Shown here one piece after another: positions 33,369 through 44,848 of a stretch of DNA of 55,412 nucleotides. The position numbers and the translations under genes are program-made. Location: NCBI GenBank assembly GCA_003427395.1, contig BFEA01000072.1:2208789-2264200 (forward strand). Reading direction: 5' to 3'. This DNA comes from Chara braunii (taxonomy: Eukaryota; Streptophyta; Charophyceae; Charales; Characeae). Position 1 is the stretch's first letter; each line of letters starts with the position of its first letter. The notes beneath the pieces were generated by a model. That model did no database searches, was not told the DNA's origin, and saw nothing but the letters and a program-made list of their open reading frames with translations.

Positions 33369-36343
33369 CTTCAGCTAACAGAAGTAGTACTTCTCGGCGC
33401 AGCAGTGCAGAGAGCGGCCATTGCCGCAAACCTTGAGAAACCTGTGTGTATCATTTCTAGTTGTAATTAAGCTCTGTGTGTACCCATATCGTGTGAATCT
33501 TGCTGTTGCGACATGGATGCGATCCATTGAAGCGGATCTTTTCAATGTGGTTGGCTTCCCAAGAAATCTTGGGGTGTTTTGGCCCAAGTAGAGTATGGCT
33601 TTTGGCTGTCCTCGGGCCTGAGTCAACTTTTCCAAGATGTGGGCGCTCAGTGTGGATGCTGTGCCCTAATGCCACCTCTGGACTTCTGATGCGTCCATAG
33701 GACCTCTCGACATGACTTTGTGGAAAGCTGGTCCTAACCTGGTAACTTTGTGTTGCAAGTGGAGTCCAGGGAAGTAGCCAACAGGTGATGGCCATTGGCA
33801 CCTGAACGAAATTACATCATGATGATGAGAAAACTTCAGAAAGGTGATTTGCATGAGATATAGTGTGTTTGTGGATCTGGAGATAGTTAAGGGGCTGGTT
33901 ACTGATTTTCTTTTGGTATCATTGCTGCATGTGATTTTCTCTATGTGATGTTTATGCTCTCCCTGTGAAATAAACGCATGAATTGCATTGGATGGCGGAA
34001 CAGCTGCTTTGCAAATGTCGTTCTGCAATGCCTGACATATACCAGACCATTGGCTGCATATTTCTGCAAGGCTTCCCACAAGACTTCCTGTGAGTAACCT
34101 TCATATTCTGCAAAAACTGTGCTATGTTTTGTTGTTCACCTGGAGAAAATGAAATGGAATTTGGATCCTCTCTGGCTCTCGTACCTTTTAACCCCTGGTG
34201 CCATGGGCCCAATTTCGTTGACCCAGAATATTTCACGGTAGCCTGAAAGATCAGCCCAACTGCATCACAGGGATCTGATCGTCATATCCGTCCGGTTTGC
34301 ACCAACCCTTTTTGTGGGCAAAAGTATAACCTTTTTTCCCTAACACTTTTCTCTGGTACAGCAGAACATACTCTTCATCCCTGTTTTTTGGGATGCTAGC
34401 ATTGAAATAAGAATTTAAAATTGCCAAGGTGGGGGGACTTGAAAGTCTGTGCACTCTTCCGGTGCACCCCCTGGGCCCAGTATGCCAAGCCTTCCCCGCA
34501 CAGCCTCCAGGTATGCTGGCAGAGGCTGACCCAGTCAGGAATCGAAATTCTCTTACAGAAAGCATGGATGGGTGCAACTGGCAGTTTGAGCGAAGATGAG
34601 GGCGTCAAATTAGGATCCTTTCTGGGTGCGGCCCACTGGATACCCGTGAATTCCCTTTGCATCTGCAACCCTGTTTAAGGGAACTCAGGTGGGTTGTCTG
34701 CAATTCAAGGAAACACGAATGGAAGGGCTATGGGATAGGGCCTAAGGCCGTGTCTTTCAGTTTGTGTCTGAATTGTGGGGTCAAAGTTCCGGTTTAGGGC
34801 CAGGAGTCGTCTGAAATGTCCCTCAGGTCGAGAGGGTAGGGGTACATGGTCTCAAACATACACCCCTCCAGAGCCGGGGAAAGTCAACCATGGCCTGAGA
34901 AAAGTCAATATGACTCAATAGTCAGGCTCAGCACAGGCACAGTAGACCAAGAGTTTAATATTTCCACAGAAGTCATGTTGTCCACGGATCACACGCAACC
35001 CGAAGGCACACAGCAAAGTTTCTAGACACCTCCAAACTCGCTGGACCAAGGCACACACAGGGCGTGACCAAATCTTCTCGGGCATTCAAGGAAGCATCCT
35101 GATGCAGGCCCCGGCATAGGCAACACTACAAAAGCAGGCCCTGATTCAGGTTGTGGACTCGTTCTGCTTGGACGAGTTCATGCTGAGCTGATGCGCCGGA
35201 GGAGAGTTCACAGTGCCCAGCAGAAGCAGAGGGATAGGGGGGGAGCCATAGTGAACTGGGCGCTGCCTCTGTAGCTGTAGGCGAGAGTGTAGGGAGATCT
35301 GCTTACCCGGAGTCTTCAGACTGATGCTCTTCTACACCGCTCCAGTCTTGCTGCAAATATGTTCTCAGGCTGGATTGGGTATGTCCTTGCCTAGAAGAGG
35401 CGTCACCAGAGTGAGATATGCTTGGTAAGAGAGTGAGCTGCATCTTGATCAGGGAGGTGAGACAGAAGCTGTGCTGACCATTATGATGAGGGAGACGCTT
35501 GGCAAGGGAGAGAGAAGAGATTGGGAAGACGTGCCCTGTGGAGAAGAGGGGAAATAGTGATATCGTATTTCTGGTTATTGAAGAGTTTCTTCTACTTCTC
35601 TCTCTCTACTCTTCTTCTTATCTCCTCTTCCTTCGTCTATGTCTTCATCAGTTTCATGTGTGATGTGCATCTGAGTGAAGTGTTTGAACAGTTAGCATTG
35701 AGAAACAGGATCGTTGCAGTTTGATTAGAGCTGTCACCTTGATTACCTTCTGGCAATGTGGGTGGACATGCTGACGTGGCAATAGTAATCAGCAGTCAGA
35801 AGTCTACGGCCAGTGAAGTGCTGTATGAGGGACCTAACATGGTTAGCATTGAGAAACAGGCTCATTGCAATTTGATTAGAGCTGTCACCTTGATTACTTT
35901 CTGGTAATATGGAGGGACATGCTGACATGGCAATAGTAATCAGCAGTCAGAAGTCTACGGGGAGTGAAGTGCCGTACGAGGGACCTAACATGGCATGAAC
36001 AAATCTGCCGTGGCACAAAAATGGCGTCTTGCATGGTGATGTGGTGCTCACATGACAATAGCAGATGCTGATGTGGCATTATCTGAGACTGATTTGGCAA
36101 GATGGGGTGCGGACATAGCACAGGGATTGGGATTGTGGGAAGAAAGGTCACTAAGACAGGGAGGTTGGTTATGCAGTTGGGTTGGTGGTGTTCGGAGGTG
36201 CTTGCCTTCTTAGAGTGCCTACTTTCCCAACATGTCCTCAACCGTGATTGCGCACTTGACAGTGTTGGGAGACTCCACTGCTCTGCTGATGTGGCTGGAA
36301 GTTGGCAGAAAGTTACTGCCATTTGACCAGGACATCAGAAAGC
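33369..36343. other. Unassigned region
   Basis: No recognised coding domain or RNA gene. It contains a 151-bp tandem duplication (35691-35993), pyrimidine-rich tracts near 35590-35640, and moderate-length open frames (34251-34577 minus and others) without known motifs. Confidence 0.5.
35691..35993 (+). repeat. 151-bp imperfect tandem duplication
   Basis: Units begin gttagcattgagaaacagg at 35691 and 35842 and end gagggacctaacatgg. They differ at about 15 positions. The words tgctgacgtggc and tgctgacatggc recur in and after the array. Confidence 0.93.
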
Positions 36344-37262
36344 TGCAATCAGACTCGCTATCTTTCACACGTTCACATGCATGCAAACAGGTGCGCAGCA
36401 AACTGGCGACAAGCGCCCACTCGAAACTCAGAGATAAGAACGCCGTTCAGGTACAAGTTCATTTCAATGGCTATGGCGACACAGCGCCCACACAACTCTC
36501 TGTTCGCACACACAGGATCACCCTGGACATCCCACATGCGATACTCTGTACACACATACACACACACACACACACGCTACACTCTACCTATAGCTATGAC
36601 GGCTATGGCTGCTGCTATCCTATTGCTATGGCTAAACTCCTTCTCGCCCACTTCGTCCTCGGGCTCACTGCAGACCACCTCGCACAAGTCGCTGTGGCAG
36701 CGCTTCCGCATGGCTCATGCAGGAATGAATGAATGGCTGGACGCTGCCCTTTGATTTATACTTCTGTAGCTCGTTGGTCTGGCCCTTTCCCATGCCCGTG
36801 GTNCACACAGTCCCATGCGGTACTTGCTTGACTGGACTAGGACTGACTGGGATTGGGACTGCTGACTCAGCACGGGTAGACTCCACCACTTGCCCACTTG
36901 CCTCAGCCTAAACGTGAGCAAAAGGCCACTACTAGGACCTTCAAGAAGTCTGGGTCCTGGCCTTTCGAAGACTGTAGCAGCTACGACCTTGACCTTTCAG
37001 GACTGTAGCAGCTACGACCTTGACCCTTCGGAAGTTCTACAGCTACGACTTCTAGAACTCCCTAAGAATTCTACCCAACAGATCTACAGATCGAACCCCT
37101 ACACCTACAGACCCTACGACCGACTACCACTTCTGCAAACACACCCAGGTCACGGGTTCAACTCTCAGGGTCGACANAGGTACTNTACACAGGTAAGGTG
37201 AGGACTGGGGATCGAGCCTTGGGATCTGCATTCGCTACTGCTAATAGGTGAAAACCGTTTCA
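36344..37262 (-). repeat. 3' LTR of family A copy 2 (919 bp)
   Basis: Borders TGCAATCAGACTCG (36344) and GTTTCA (37262) agree with the 932-bp LTR of copy 1. A conserved minus-strand TATA-like box is at 36754-36760. It contains an AC microsatellite (about 36551-36575) and three ambiguous bases. Confidence 0.9.
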
Positions 37263-37275
37263 CTCCCGCCGGCCT
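37263..37275 (-). promoter_or_regulatory. Polypurine tract of copy 2
   Basis: Minus strand AGGCCGGCGGGAG abuts the LTR start TGAAAC, the same arrangement as at 247-260. Confidence 0.7.
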
Positions 37276-37300
37276 AAATTCGAGGTCCTCCGAGAATAAT

Positions 37301-38782
37301 TCAGTCCAAGGCAGGACCTTTACCTTTCTTATCTCTCTCATAGGCTCTAACTATGTCGGGAGCTGTTTCTAGAAGTTCCGTTCTTGTAAACCAGCGGTCG
37401 TCCTCTGGCTCTTGATAAGCAAATCCGACCTTATATTGTTTCTGTGGACGACCTCTACCTCTTGTTCTAAATACATCTTCACCTACGATGCCGTCAATGT
37501 CGTACCTTCCGTCCATGTCTGGAGCGATCATGGACCTTCTAGATGGAAACTGCTGACATGTGGCACACGGCAACAACTTTGATGCATGAAATACAGGGTA
37601 GGTGTGGTGTGCTGGGATCTCTACTATGTAGGACGACCCATCCTCTCTGCCCTTAACTTCTAGAACTGGCCACGGTCCTCTATACGAGGGCAGTAACTTC
37701 TGCGAGATGTTTTCCTCAGGAGCAAACTCTTTGGACTTGACCCAGACTAAGTCGCCTACTTGGAACTGTGACGGACGACGGTGCTTATTAGCCTGTTCTA
37801 TCATCTGGTGCTGGGCCTTCCTGAGGTTCTCAACAACAGTAGCTAGCTCTTTCTCGTGCTGTATCGCAAACTCCCTGGTACTGGGCGGTAGCCTGTGAAT
37901 CTGATCCCGGTTAAGTCCTTCAAATGGTCTACGCGGTCTAAAGGTGTGCAACTCATTGGGAGTGCGACAGGTGGACAAGTGCACGCTGTTATTGTATGCA
38001 CTGGCTACCTTTGGCAACATTTCGTCCCAATTGACTTGATCTGGTCTAATGTACGTACGCATAACTTGCTGCAGGATCTTGTTTATCTGCTCAGTCTGAC
38101 TGTTAGTCTCTGGATGACGGCCAGATGACATCAACAACTTTGACCCGTAGACTTTCATTAGTTCCTGCCAGTTGTGACTCGTGAAGCAGGTATCTCTATC
38201 ACTAACAATAGACAATGGGACGCCGTGCTCACTAACCCAAAAATAAAGAAACTTCTGAATTACTAACTCGGTGCGTGCCTCTACAGGTAAAGGAACAAAA
38301 ACTGCATACTTGCTAAATCTATCGACTATAACCATGACTTGGCTCTTGCCGTGCCTGCTCTTGACGCCGGCATCCATAAAGTCAATGGACATTGAATCTC
38401 CTGGCTGATCAGGAATAGGCAAGGGTCTGAGAAGACCTAAAGGGGCACGGGTAGTGGTGTTATTTCTTTGGCAAACTTTACAACTCCGGACGTACTCTAT
38501 GCAGTCGTTCTTCATTCCTGGCCACGTATACGCATGCATCAGGTTGGCTAAAGTTTTCCAACCGAAGTGTCCCTCGTTGTCGTGGCATTCCCCTAGGATC
38601 AAACTACGGATCTCCTCGTTGTTAGGGACGCACAGACGGCTTACTTCGTGGGTCTTCTCAAGTAGCAATCCCTCTGTAGTGCGGTAATCTGGTTCAGTCT
38701 CTGGGGCCTCCTTGACTCTCTTGAGGAGGTTGCTATAAATAGGGTCCTGTGCATATGCATTTAACTTTTTCATGCAGGTCAC
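37301..38782 (-). CDS. Intact integrase with chromodomain (493 residues)
   Basis: This is the longest clean coding frame in the window. It starts in the RNase H-integrase spacer. The zinc module has His67/His72 (GECHDNEGHF) and Cys101/Cys104 (SCKVCQRN). The catalytic triad is Asp134 (SIDFMD), Asp195 (VSDRDTCF) and Glu231 (NSQTEQIN), with exactly 35 residues between the last two (DD35E). The GPWPVLEV module follows, and residues about 427-478 form a chromodomain-like fold (RYDIDGIVGEDVF ... QYKVGFAYQEPEDDRW) that in chromoviruses directs insertion to marked chromatin. The annotated start is simply the first Met; the true product would be cut from a polyprotein. It survives although RT next door is inactivated, which suggests the damage upstream is comparatively young. 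Confidence 0.93.
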   Translation of the reverse strand: MTCMKKLNAYAQDPIYSNLLKRVKEAPETEPDYRTTEGLLLEKTHEVSRLCVPNNEEIRSLILGECHDNEGHFGWKTLANLMHAYTWPGMKNDCIEYVRSCKVCQRNNTTTRAPLGLLRPLPIPDQPGDSMSIDFMDAGVKSRHGKSQVMVIVDRFSKYAVFVPLPVEARTELVIQKFLYFWVSEHGVPLSIVSDRDTCFTSHNWQELMKVYGSKLLMSSGRHPETNSQTEQINKILQQVMRTYIRPDQVNWDEMLPKVASAYNNSVHLSTCRTPNELHTFRPRRPFEGLNRDQIHRLPPSTREFAIQHEKELATVVENLRKAQHQMIEQANKHRRPSQFQVGDLVWVKSKEFAPEENISQKLLPSYRGPWPVLEVKGREDGSSYIVEIPAHHTYPVFHASKLLPCATCQQFPSRRSMIAPDMDGRYDIDGIVGEDVFRTRGRGRPQKQYKVGFAYQEPEDDRWFTRTELLETAPDIVRAYERDKKGKGPALD

Positions 38783-39390
38783 TCCCTATCTCCATATAGT
38801 GAACTATAGCTCCAAAGTAGTTTGATCTCCTACTTAGAGCATCCGCAAGTACATTGTACTTGCCTTTGACAGGCTTGAGCTCAAAGTCATACTGGTCTAT
38901 CTCAGCGGCCCACCTAGTCAACGTAGGTGTCATTTTGGCCTTCAGCCATCTAAGCGTTTCATGGTCTGAATACACCTTGAAGTGCCTCCCAAGCAGGTAA
39001 TGCTTCCAGTGCTCTAAGGCTTGCGTGAGAGCGTAGAGTTCCCTCTCATACGTCGAGGTAGCGACCTTCTTTGAGGGCATCCTCGCTGACATGAACTCTA
39101 CGGGTGTGTAGCCATTGTCGTCGTCCTGCTGTAACACGGTGCCTATACCGTACTGGCTTGCGTTCGTGGTGACGACAAATGGCAAGGACGGATCTGCTAC
39201 TTTAAGGAAAGGATACTCTATCAACGCACTTCTTTAGCGCAGACCTACAGTCTTTATCCCACTGCCAAATTGCCTCTTTCTTGAGCAACCTGCGGAGGGG
39301 AGCGGCGATAGTCGAGAAGTTCCTCACGAACTTCCTATAGTAGTTAGCTAGGCCTAAGAATGACCGCAACTCGGTCAGTGTTCGGGGCAT
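38733..39390 (-). pseudogene. RNase H and RT connection of copy 2
   Basis: [20 protein letters not shown] (39202-39390) is the RT connection and ATSTYERELYALTQALEHWK with HFKVYSDHETLRWLK (38733-39224) is RNase H. A frameshift near 39220 separates the parts. The first catalytic Asp is Asn (TTNASQYGI), as in copy 1; the Glu (YERE) and the later Asp (YSDHE) are present. Confidence 0.87.
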
Positions 39391-39907
39391 CGGCCAATCT
39401 CTAATCGCCGCTATCTTGCTGTCCTAAGGCTTAATGCCATCTCCGTCCAAAACGTGGCCCAAGTACAAGACAAGTGTCTTGGCCCACTCACACTTCTTCG
39501 CGTTGATCTTGAAGTTAGCCTCTCTCAGCTTCTCCAAGACCTGCCTCAAATGACCCTGGTGCTCTTGGAGGGTCCTACTGAACACTAGGATGTCGCCTAA
39601 ATAAACTACGACAAATCTATCAAACCAAGGCGTAAACAAATCATTCATACAACACTGGAATGTGGCACGCGCGCTAGTCAGTCCAAAGGGCATCTTTATG
39701 AACCCCTAATGCCCATATCTAGTTCGGAACGCCGTCTTATACTGGTCATCAGGATGGACCTCTATCTGATGATATTTGGACTTTAGATCGATCTTCGAAA
39801 AATATCTGCAACCCTGCACCCGATCTAAGAGATCGTCTATCCTGGACTGTGGCTCAACGTTCTTTACCGTGATCGCATTCAGACCCCTATAGTCTATGCA
39901 CATACGC
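39391..39907 (-). pseudogene. C-terminal part of copy 2 reverse transcriptase
   Basis: From the insertion border: MCIDYRGLNAITVKNVEPQS, KIDLKSKYHQIEVHPDDQYK, a stop near 39705, MPFGLTSARATFQCCMND, and the active site VVVYLGDILVF (YLGD codons 39592-39603). YLGD replaces YLDD, so the first catalytic Asp of the pair is Gly. The first codon next to the border is Met39903, directly continuing ELR encoded at 46135. Confidence 0.9.
39904..39907 (+). repeat. Target-site duplication, left copy (acgc)
   Basis: acgc occurs at 39904-39907 and again at 46135-46138, flanking the inserted DNA. Removing the insertion and one copy restores ...GEL-R-M-CID... in frame. Confidence 0.85.
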
Positions 39908-40440
39908 TGTCGAGCGCATCGGCCCCCACGTGAGCGAGGGCCCTCCCGGCTATGTCACGTAGGAGTTGGAACAAAAAAATATCAAGAGACAACTTAGGAC
40001 GATGCATAAACAATACCGCGAACCGCCAAGACGGACACGGTGGCATTGTCCCTTCGCCGCTAGCCGGGTGCGCCAGCTGTACATCCCACGGTCCCCTACG
40101 ACAGGATAGGTTCCCGCGGGGCACACCTTACCTTCCCTAAGGGGCTGTCACCACCCTCAGGGGCGTATCCCTACCGAGCTACTGACCCATGTGCGAAAGC
40201 TTTTACATGCAATTGCAGAGGTAGGTTAGCCGAGGGCGTTTGCTCGCTCACTGGAGTATAGGTACGCTTGGTTAACGCGAATGGACCCGAACGTTGTCCG
40301 TTCCCGAGGGCGCTGATCTCCTTGCTACGAACGAGCATCGGTCGACTAGGACGGCCTCAACCAAACGTGAAACCAACGTATAATCCTAGTCCCTTTATAA
40401 TCCCCTACTCATGAATAAAACCAATACATAAACAATATTT
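39908..40440 (+). repeat. Left-end repeat of the 6.2-kb element
   Basis: Shares ordered blocks with 49427-50070: the terminal GAGCGCATnGG, gcgccanctgtac, ccctacgacagg, the aaggggct..gaccaccct hairpin, cgagctac, aattgcagaggt/aatcgcagaggt, cgagggcgttt, ggtcgactaggacg and ataaaacca. The order and spacing are kept although identity is only moderate. Confidence 0.7.
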
Positions 40441-40988
40441 TGACTTAATGAGATGACCTGCCAAGGTTATTCTTCCCTGCCTACCTGACCGAAGAAACAA
40501 TTATACCGCTGTCCAAGGACGGGAGATCCGTCATGGACAACTTCTACTAGTAAATACCACTGGTACCGTGCAGATCAACAAGTGGTTTGACTCCTGATCG
40601 ATATTTCAATTCTCGGATCGATCACCTTCGTACCATGGGCAACTATTTGGAGGGGCGAATGTAATTGTATTAGTCGCTTGCCCTCCTAGGTGATAATTAC
40701 TCTCTCTGTTCCATGAATGACAAAGTACCCATCCCCAACACGAGGTTACTTGGTGTGGAAATGTTTCGTTTCCTGATCTCTCGCCACCTTTTCAGATGTC
40801 CGATCTTCGCTTTGTTCAGTGTATTTTCGAGCGGTCGATTACCCCTCGATGCATGAGCATGATAGTGCTATCATCGGGGCAATCCAGATACTATCCATCT
40901 GGTTGGCCTACCTACACAAGATTGTTGTTTTTTTGGTTATTATTACCCCTGTAGAGTCACGGAATTGTGACCCTACTATAAGGACGAC

Positions 40989-42093
40989 TTACCACTGCAC
41001 CTGATTCGAGAGGGTGCGCCTACTATAAACCTGTCGGCCCTCCCAGGCCTCAGCCTCTATCCAGCCGAGTCGTGTAAGCTCCTCGTCGTCAAAAGTCAAG
41101 GTGGAGACGCGTCCACCTCGCAAGACTCGGACCTTCCGCGTATCATAGAGAGAAGCCACCCGTGAGGCGAGCCTCCAAACTATAGCGTGGAACGGCTGAC
41201 GCATCCGAAACAGGTGCGGGGTTGTAGTGTCCTTAATTCGGATGACTCCATAACGCTCCCCGGATAGGGTAATTTTAACGCTCACAATGACCCGGGAAAG
41301 GCATTGGAGGTTGCTCGCGGGGTGGAAGTATAAAGTATATCCGTGAACTTCTTTCGGAAGTCGTGCCACATTGGCACGAACATCCGTGCGCTAGTTAGGA
41401 AAAAATCCATGCCCATCGTTGAGCAGGCCAATAAAACCAATCCAACGTGTGGGCGCTCCATCTCGAACCAGTAATAATCGCTCCGCTCGCCGGATCAACT
41501 CCTCGTCCGCAATGTCGCGAATCAGTAGATATCTGGCCTGAGTGAAGTCACGCCGTTCGCTAGGCATCTGCACACCGAAGAAGCGACCTGTTAGAAGAGG
41601 CGCTCGTAAATTTCACAAGCCTCGTCATAAAACGCGGCGACATCGAAACGTTCCGAGCGAATGGTGTTAAATCTATTCGCTCGCACCCGTCTCACATGAT
41701 GAAGGAGGCTGGACGGGCCTTGCTGATCGTTCCAATGGAGTTTAATATAGAGAAACATTTCTCTAACCTTAGGAATGTTCTCTACTCCTGGGCACTCCTC
41801 GTGAACCACAACTAGGTTCATGTCTCCGTAATCCCGTGATGGATTAGGGGCGCAAAATCATATTGCACAATATGTCGACCTGGTTCAATGAAGAAAATAT
41901 AGCTCCGCGGTGGTTCCCTCACACTCCCGTCCCAGAATCGTGGCACATCCCGTTCCAAGAAAACTTCAAGCGGGTTGTATACCAACCTTCCTTTCCGTAT
42001 CATACCGGCGCGGGATCGTGTCGGCACCGCTAACCAATCAGCCGTCGCCTCGCGTGTGTTGAACAATTGGAGGATCATCTCCCCCGCAAGCAT
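40989..42093 (-). pseudogene. Unknown coding module, four consecutive frames
   Basis: On the minus strand four frames of non-repetitive, protein-like composition follow each other almost without gaps. They are 42093-41818 (EMILQLFNTREATADWLAVP, RPRSYIFFIEPGR-like segment), 41821-41591 (VREMFLYIKLHWNDQQGPSS), then from about 41612 to 41391 (RFFGVQMPSERRDFTQARYL, DIADEELIRRAERLLLVRDG), and after one in-frame TAG (41391-41393) on to 40989 (RLPKEVHGYTLYFHPASNLQ, GERYGVIRIKDTTTPHLFRM). The first and second overlap by ATGA; the third and fourth are one frame. This looks like one gene of about 360 codons with two frameshifts and one stop. I recognise no domain. It may be the coding part of the 6.2-kb element or captured host sequence. 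Confidence 0.5.
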
Positions 42094-43690
42094 CTGAACG
42101 ACGAAGCGGTAACTTTGTCAAAATAAATTCAGATATAACAATTTCCATGTTCGATTCTCACTTCCCTTTCCGGGCCGTGATTCTTATGTCACGGTCCGAC
42201 CGCGGAAGTAGTGCCTATTTGTACTTCTTTTAACACTAGTTGAAGCACGGGCTAGGCTTCTTGTGGCGCCAGCCCTCCCATGCGTTGGTGGCGCTTAAAA
42301 TGGCCACCCAACAGGGTACTAGATTCAGCCCCCCCTTTTCCTGAAAGCATGAGGAGGCGACTGCTCTTAGTTTCAAGAAGCCCTACCCTCTAGGAAGTGG
42401 TCTGGAATACCCCTCCTCCTCGCCCGAACACGTTGTTCAGGACTCAGAAGTTGGGCTGGCTCCACCGCAACAGCATGGTATCCCCCCGCATAAGCGGTCC
42501 GCTCCGAGTCGATAACAGGGACGACCCCTAAGGCAACGAACCCCCACCTCAGATGCCTCCTAGAGTGAAGAAGCCTAGACCCTCAAGTGCAGACGACTGC
42601 TCAATGCCTCCAAGCTAAGGGTTGACTTAGACAAATCAAGAAGAAAAAGAAGTAAGATACTTTTAGATGGGCATAGAAGGAAAGTGGTCGTTCGGGATAG
42701 AATGGAAAAATCCTTGGGAAGATACTAAGGTGTTCCCTTGTCTTCTTTTCCTTTGATTTTTCCACGACTTTCGTTCTTTCGGCACCCGCCTGTTCACACT
42801 TTCATTATTATTATTTTTATTTCTCCTCTTTTCTTTCACATGCATTCTGGCTGAGTGGGAGAAAGGTAAGCATCCCCATTATTATCTCGATCAAACAATG
42901 CTGATTCCTTCTCACATGCATCTCCCAACCTACCTGCACAATCAAGAAAAGAAACAATCCAGAGATTCATCCATCCCCAAAACAAAGTCAACGCTTTTTC
43001 CACACGCATGACATCACACTCTAACTCTACCTTTTCCCCTAAATTCAAAGCGAGGTCGTGCAAGGTAGGGGGTTCACGCGGGTGTGCAAGGGAACTGATT
43101 CACTACTGACCTTGAATGAAGTTGAGTTGGCTCACTCAAGAAAGCCAAATATTTTCTCAAGAGAAGGGGCCCGCACAACTCACGTTGCGGCCGTTCACGA
43201 GGATGTACCACACCCTCCTTCAAACACCACCACTGACTCAGGCGCCGCTCACCAACACAGAAGTGAGCTCGCCGTTTAAACAAGTGCTCCCCCTCTCAAA
43301 TCCCACACAGTCTCAGCGGCTCCTTTCTCTTAAAAATAGCGCCACCTCAATCCACCAAATACCAGGTCAGGTCACCACACGCCTGCCGCAATACTTGGTG
43401 GTCCCGGACTCAAACCCCGCTCATTCAACGTGCCGCAAAAAAATAACAACGGCCTTGCCAATTCCTGCAGGTGCCGCATGCCGCAACGCCCTCAACGAGA
43501 CGACCGCCACACCAAGTCCATCGATTTGACAACGTTTCAATGTCGCCTTCACGCCTTCCAACGTCACCACATCCTAGCGACACCACGCTCCCACTATTTC
43601 AAGATGCACTCCCACCTTGGCGGTACCGTCCCTGCAGCAACGTCCAACCCCCCTTCTCATAATCCTGCGCAAAATACCGTTGCCACAAAT
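42094..43690. other. Unassigned interior of the 6.2-kb element
   Basis: Contains a short hairpin (ggccgtga/tcacggtc near 42172-42206) and a stretch at 42240-42640 with Pro/Arg-rich plus-strand frames (PPRVKKPRPSSADD). Pro/Thr-rich plus-strand frames (43058-43741) have no known domain. Confidence 0.4.
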
Positions 43691-43866
43691 TTCGGCAGTG
43701 CCCTCGCCGTATCGCCAAGAAAACCAGCGCTGCCGCCGTAAGAATTTGGCAGCGCTTCCGCCGTATCGCCAAGAAAACCAGTGCTGCCACCGCACAATTT
43801 CGGCAGCGCTTCTGCCGTACTGCCAAAAATCCCGGTGCTGTTGCTGCAAAAATTCGGCAGCACCTC
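43691..43866 (+). repeat. 54-bp tandem repeat, 3.3 units
   Basis: Units begin ttcggcagtgcc (43691), tttggcagcgct (43745), ttcggcagcgct (43799) and ttcggcagcacc (43853). The 54-bp period keeps frames open on both strands as 18-residue repeats, so open frames here are not evidence for a protein. Confidence 0.92.
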
Positions 43867-44196
43867 CTTCCAAGAGTATGGCGACGCAACCTCCTTCAAA
43901 CCCTTTGCCGCGTGCCGACCGTCGGGCAGCACCTTCCCAGCCAAGCCCTTCGCCGCCCAGTCCAGTCCAGCTGCAGCCTCAAGGCTACGGCTTCCCCACA
44001 GCCTGCAGCATAGCACAAGGGGTGGGGCAAGAAGCTCCCAGCCTCTAGCTATGGCTGCCTCCTCCTTCCTCCAAGTGCCTCTGCAGACCTCCAGCACTTC
44101 GCCTCATTACACCAACAGCCAGCCAGCCAGCATCTACTCAAGTAGAATGCCCCAGCAGCATTGCCACAAGTGTGAGGCTGCTGGGTGGCAGGCTAG

Positions 44197-44204
44197 CTTT
44201 TATA
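44197..44204 (-). promoter_or_regulatory. TATA-like box before an assembly gap
   Basis: Minus strand TATAAAAG, in the context gctgctgggtggcaggctag, resembles 29430-29459 (cagctgctgggcctggcttc then TATAAAAG). Probably a retroelement promoter remnant. Confidence 0.35.
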
Positions 44205-44205
44205 G

Positions 44206-44535
44206 NNNNNNNNNNNNNNNNNNNNNNNNNNNNNNNNNNNNNNNNNNNNNNNNNNNNNNNNNNNNNNNNNNNNNNNNNNNNNNNNNNNNNNNNNNNNNNN
44301 NNNNNNNNNNNNNNNNNNNNNNNNNNNNNNNNNNNNNNNNNNNNNNNNNNNNNNNNNNNNNNNNNNNNNNNNNNNNNNNNNNNNNNNNNNNNNNNNNNNN
44401 NNNNNNNNNNNNNNNNNNNNNNNNNNNNNNNNNNNNNNNNNNNNNNNNNNNNNNNNNNNNNNNNNNNNNNNNNNNNNNNNNNNNNNNNNNNNNNNNNNNN
44501 NNNNNNNNNNNNNNNNNNNNNNNNNNNNNNNNNNN
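44206..44535. other. Assembly gap (330 N)
   Basis: N run inside the 6.2-kb element, so its true length is uncertain. Confidence 1.
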
Positions 44536-44823
44536 CAAGTCATTTCACAGAGTCGAACTAGAGTCCAGCTCAACAGGGCCTTCATTTCCCCCTTTGCCCT
44601 GCGCCCGTACCCGGACGTTCTCGGCGCCAGGTTTGGGCGCGCAAGCAAACATTGTAGCCCGTTTCAAAATCCAACGAGCGCAGTGCTGGTCTCTCTCTCT
44701 CTGAACGTAGCCGCCCACGGGCGGCTGATTCATCCGATTTTGCTCATCCAAAGGCGAGTTGTTGGGGGCACAGCCCCCTGATAAGTCGGCGCGACTCCGA
44801 TGAAACGGTCTGCCCCTGTCAAG

Positions 44824-44848
44824 TCCCGTTCGTTTGAAACGAACGGGA
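44824..44848. repeat. Perfect 12-bp palindrome
   Basis: tcccgttcgttt, one base, then aaacgaacggga. A second short hairpin, ccgttggc-taag-gccaacgg, is at 45085-45104. Confidence 0.95.

Noticed and set aside
43781-44704. 307-residue plus-strand frame
   Set aside because: Kept open by the 54-bp repeat (a multiple of three) and by 330 N; no motif.
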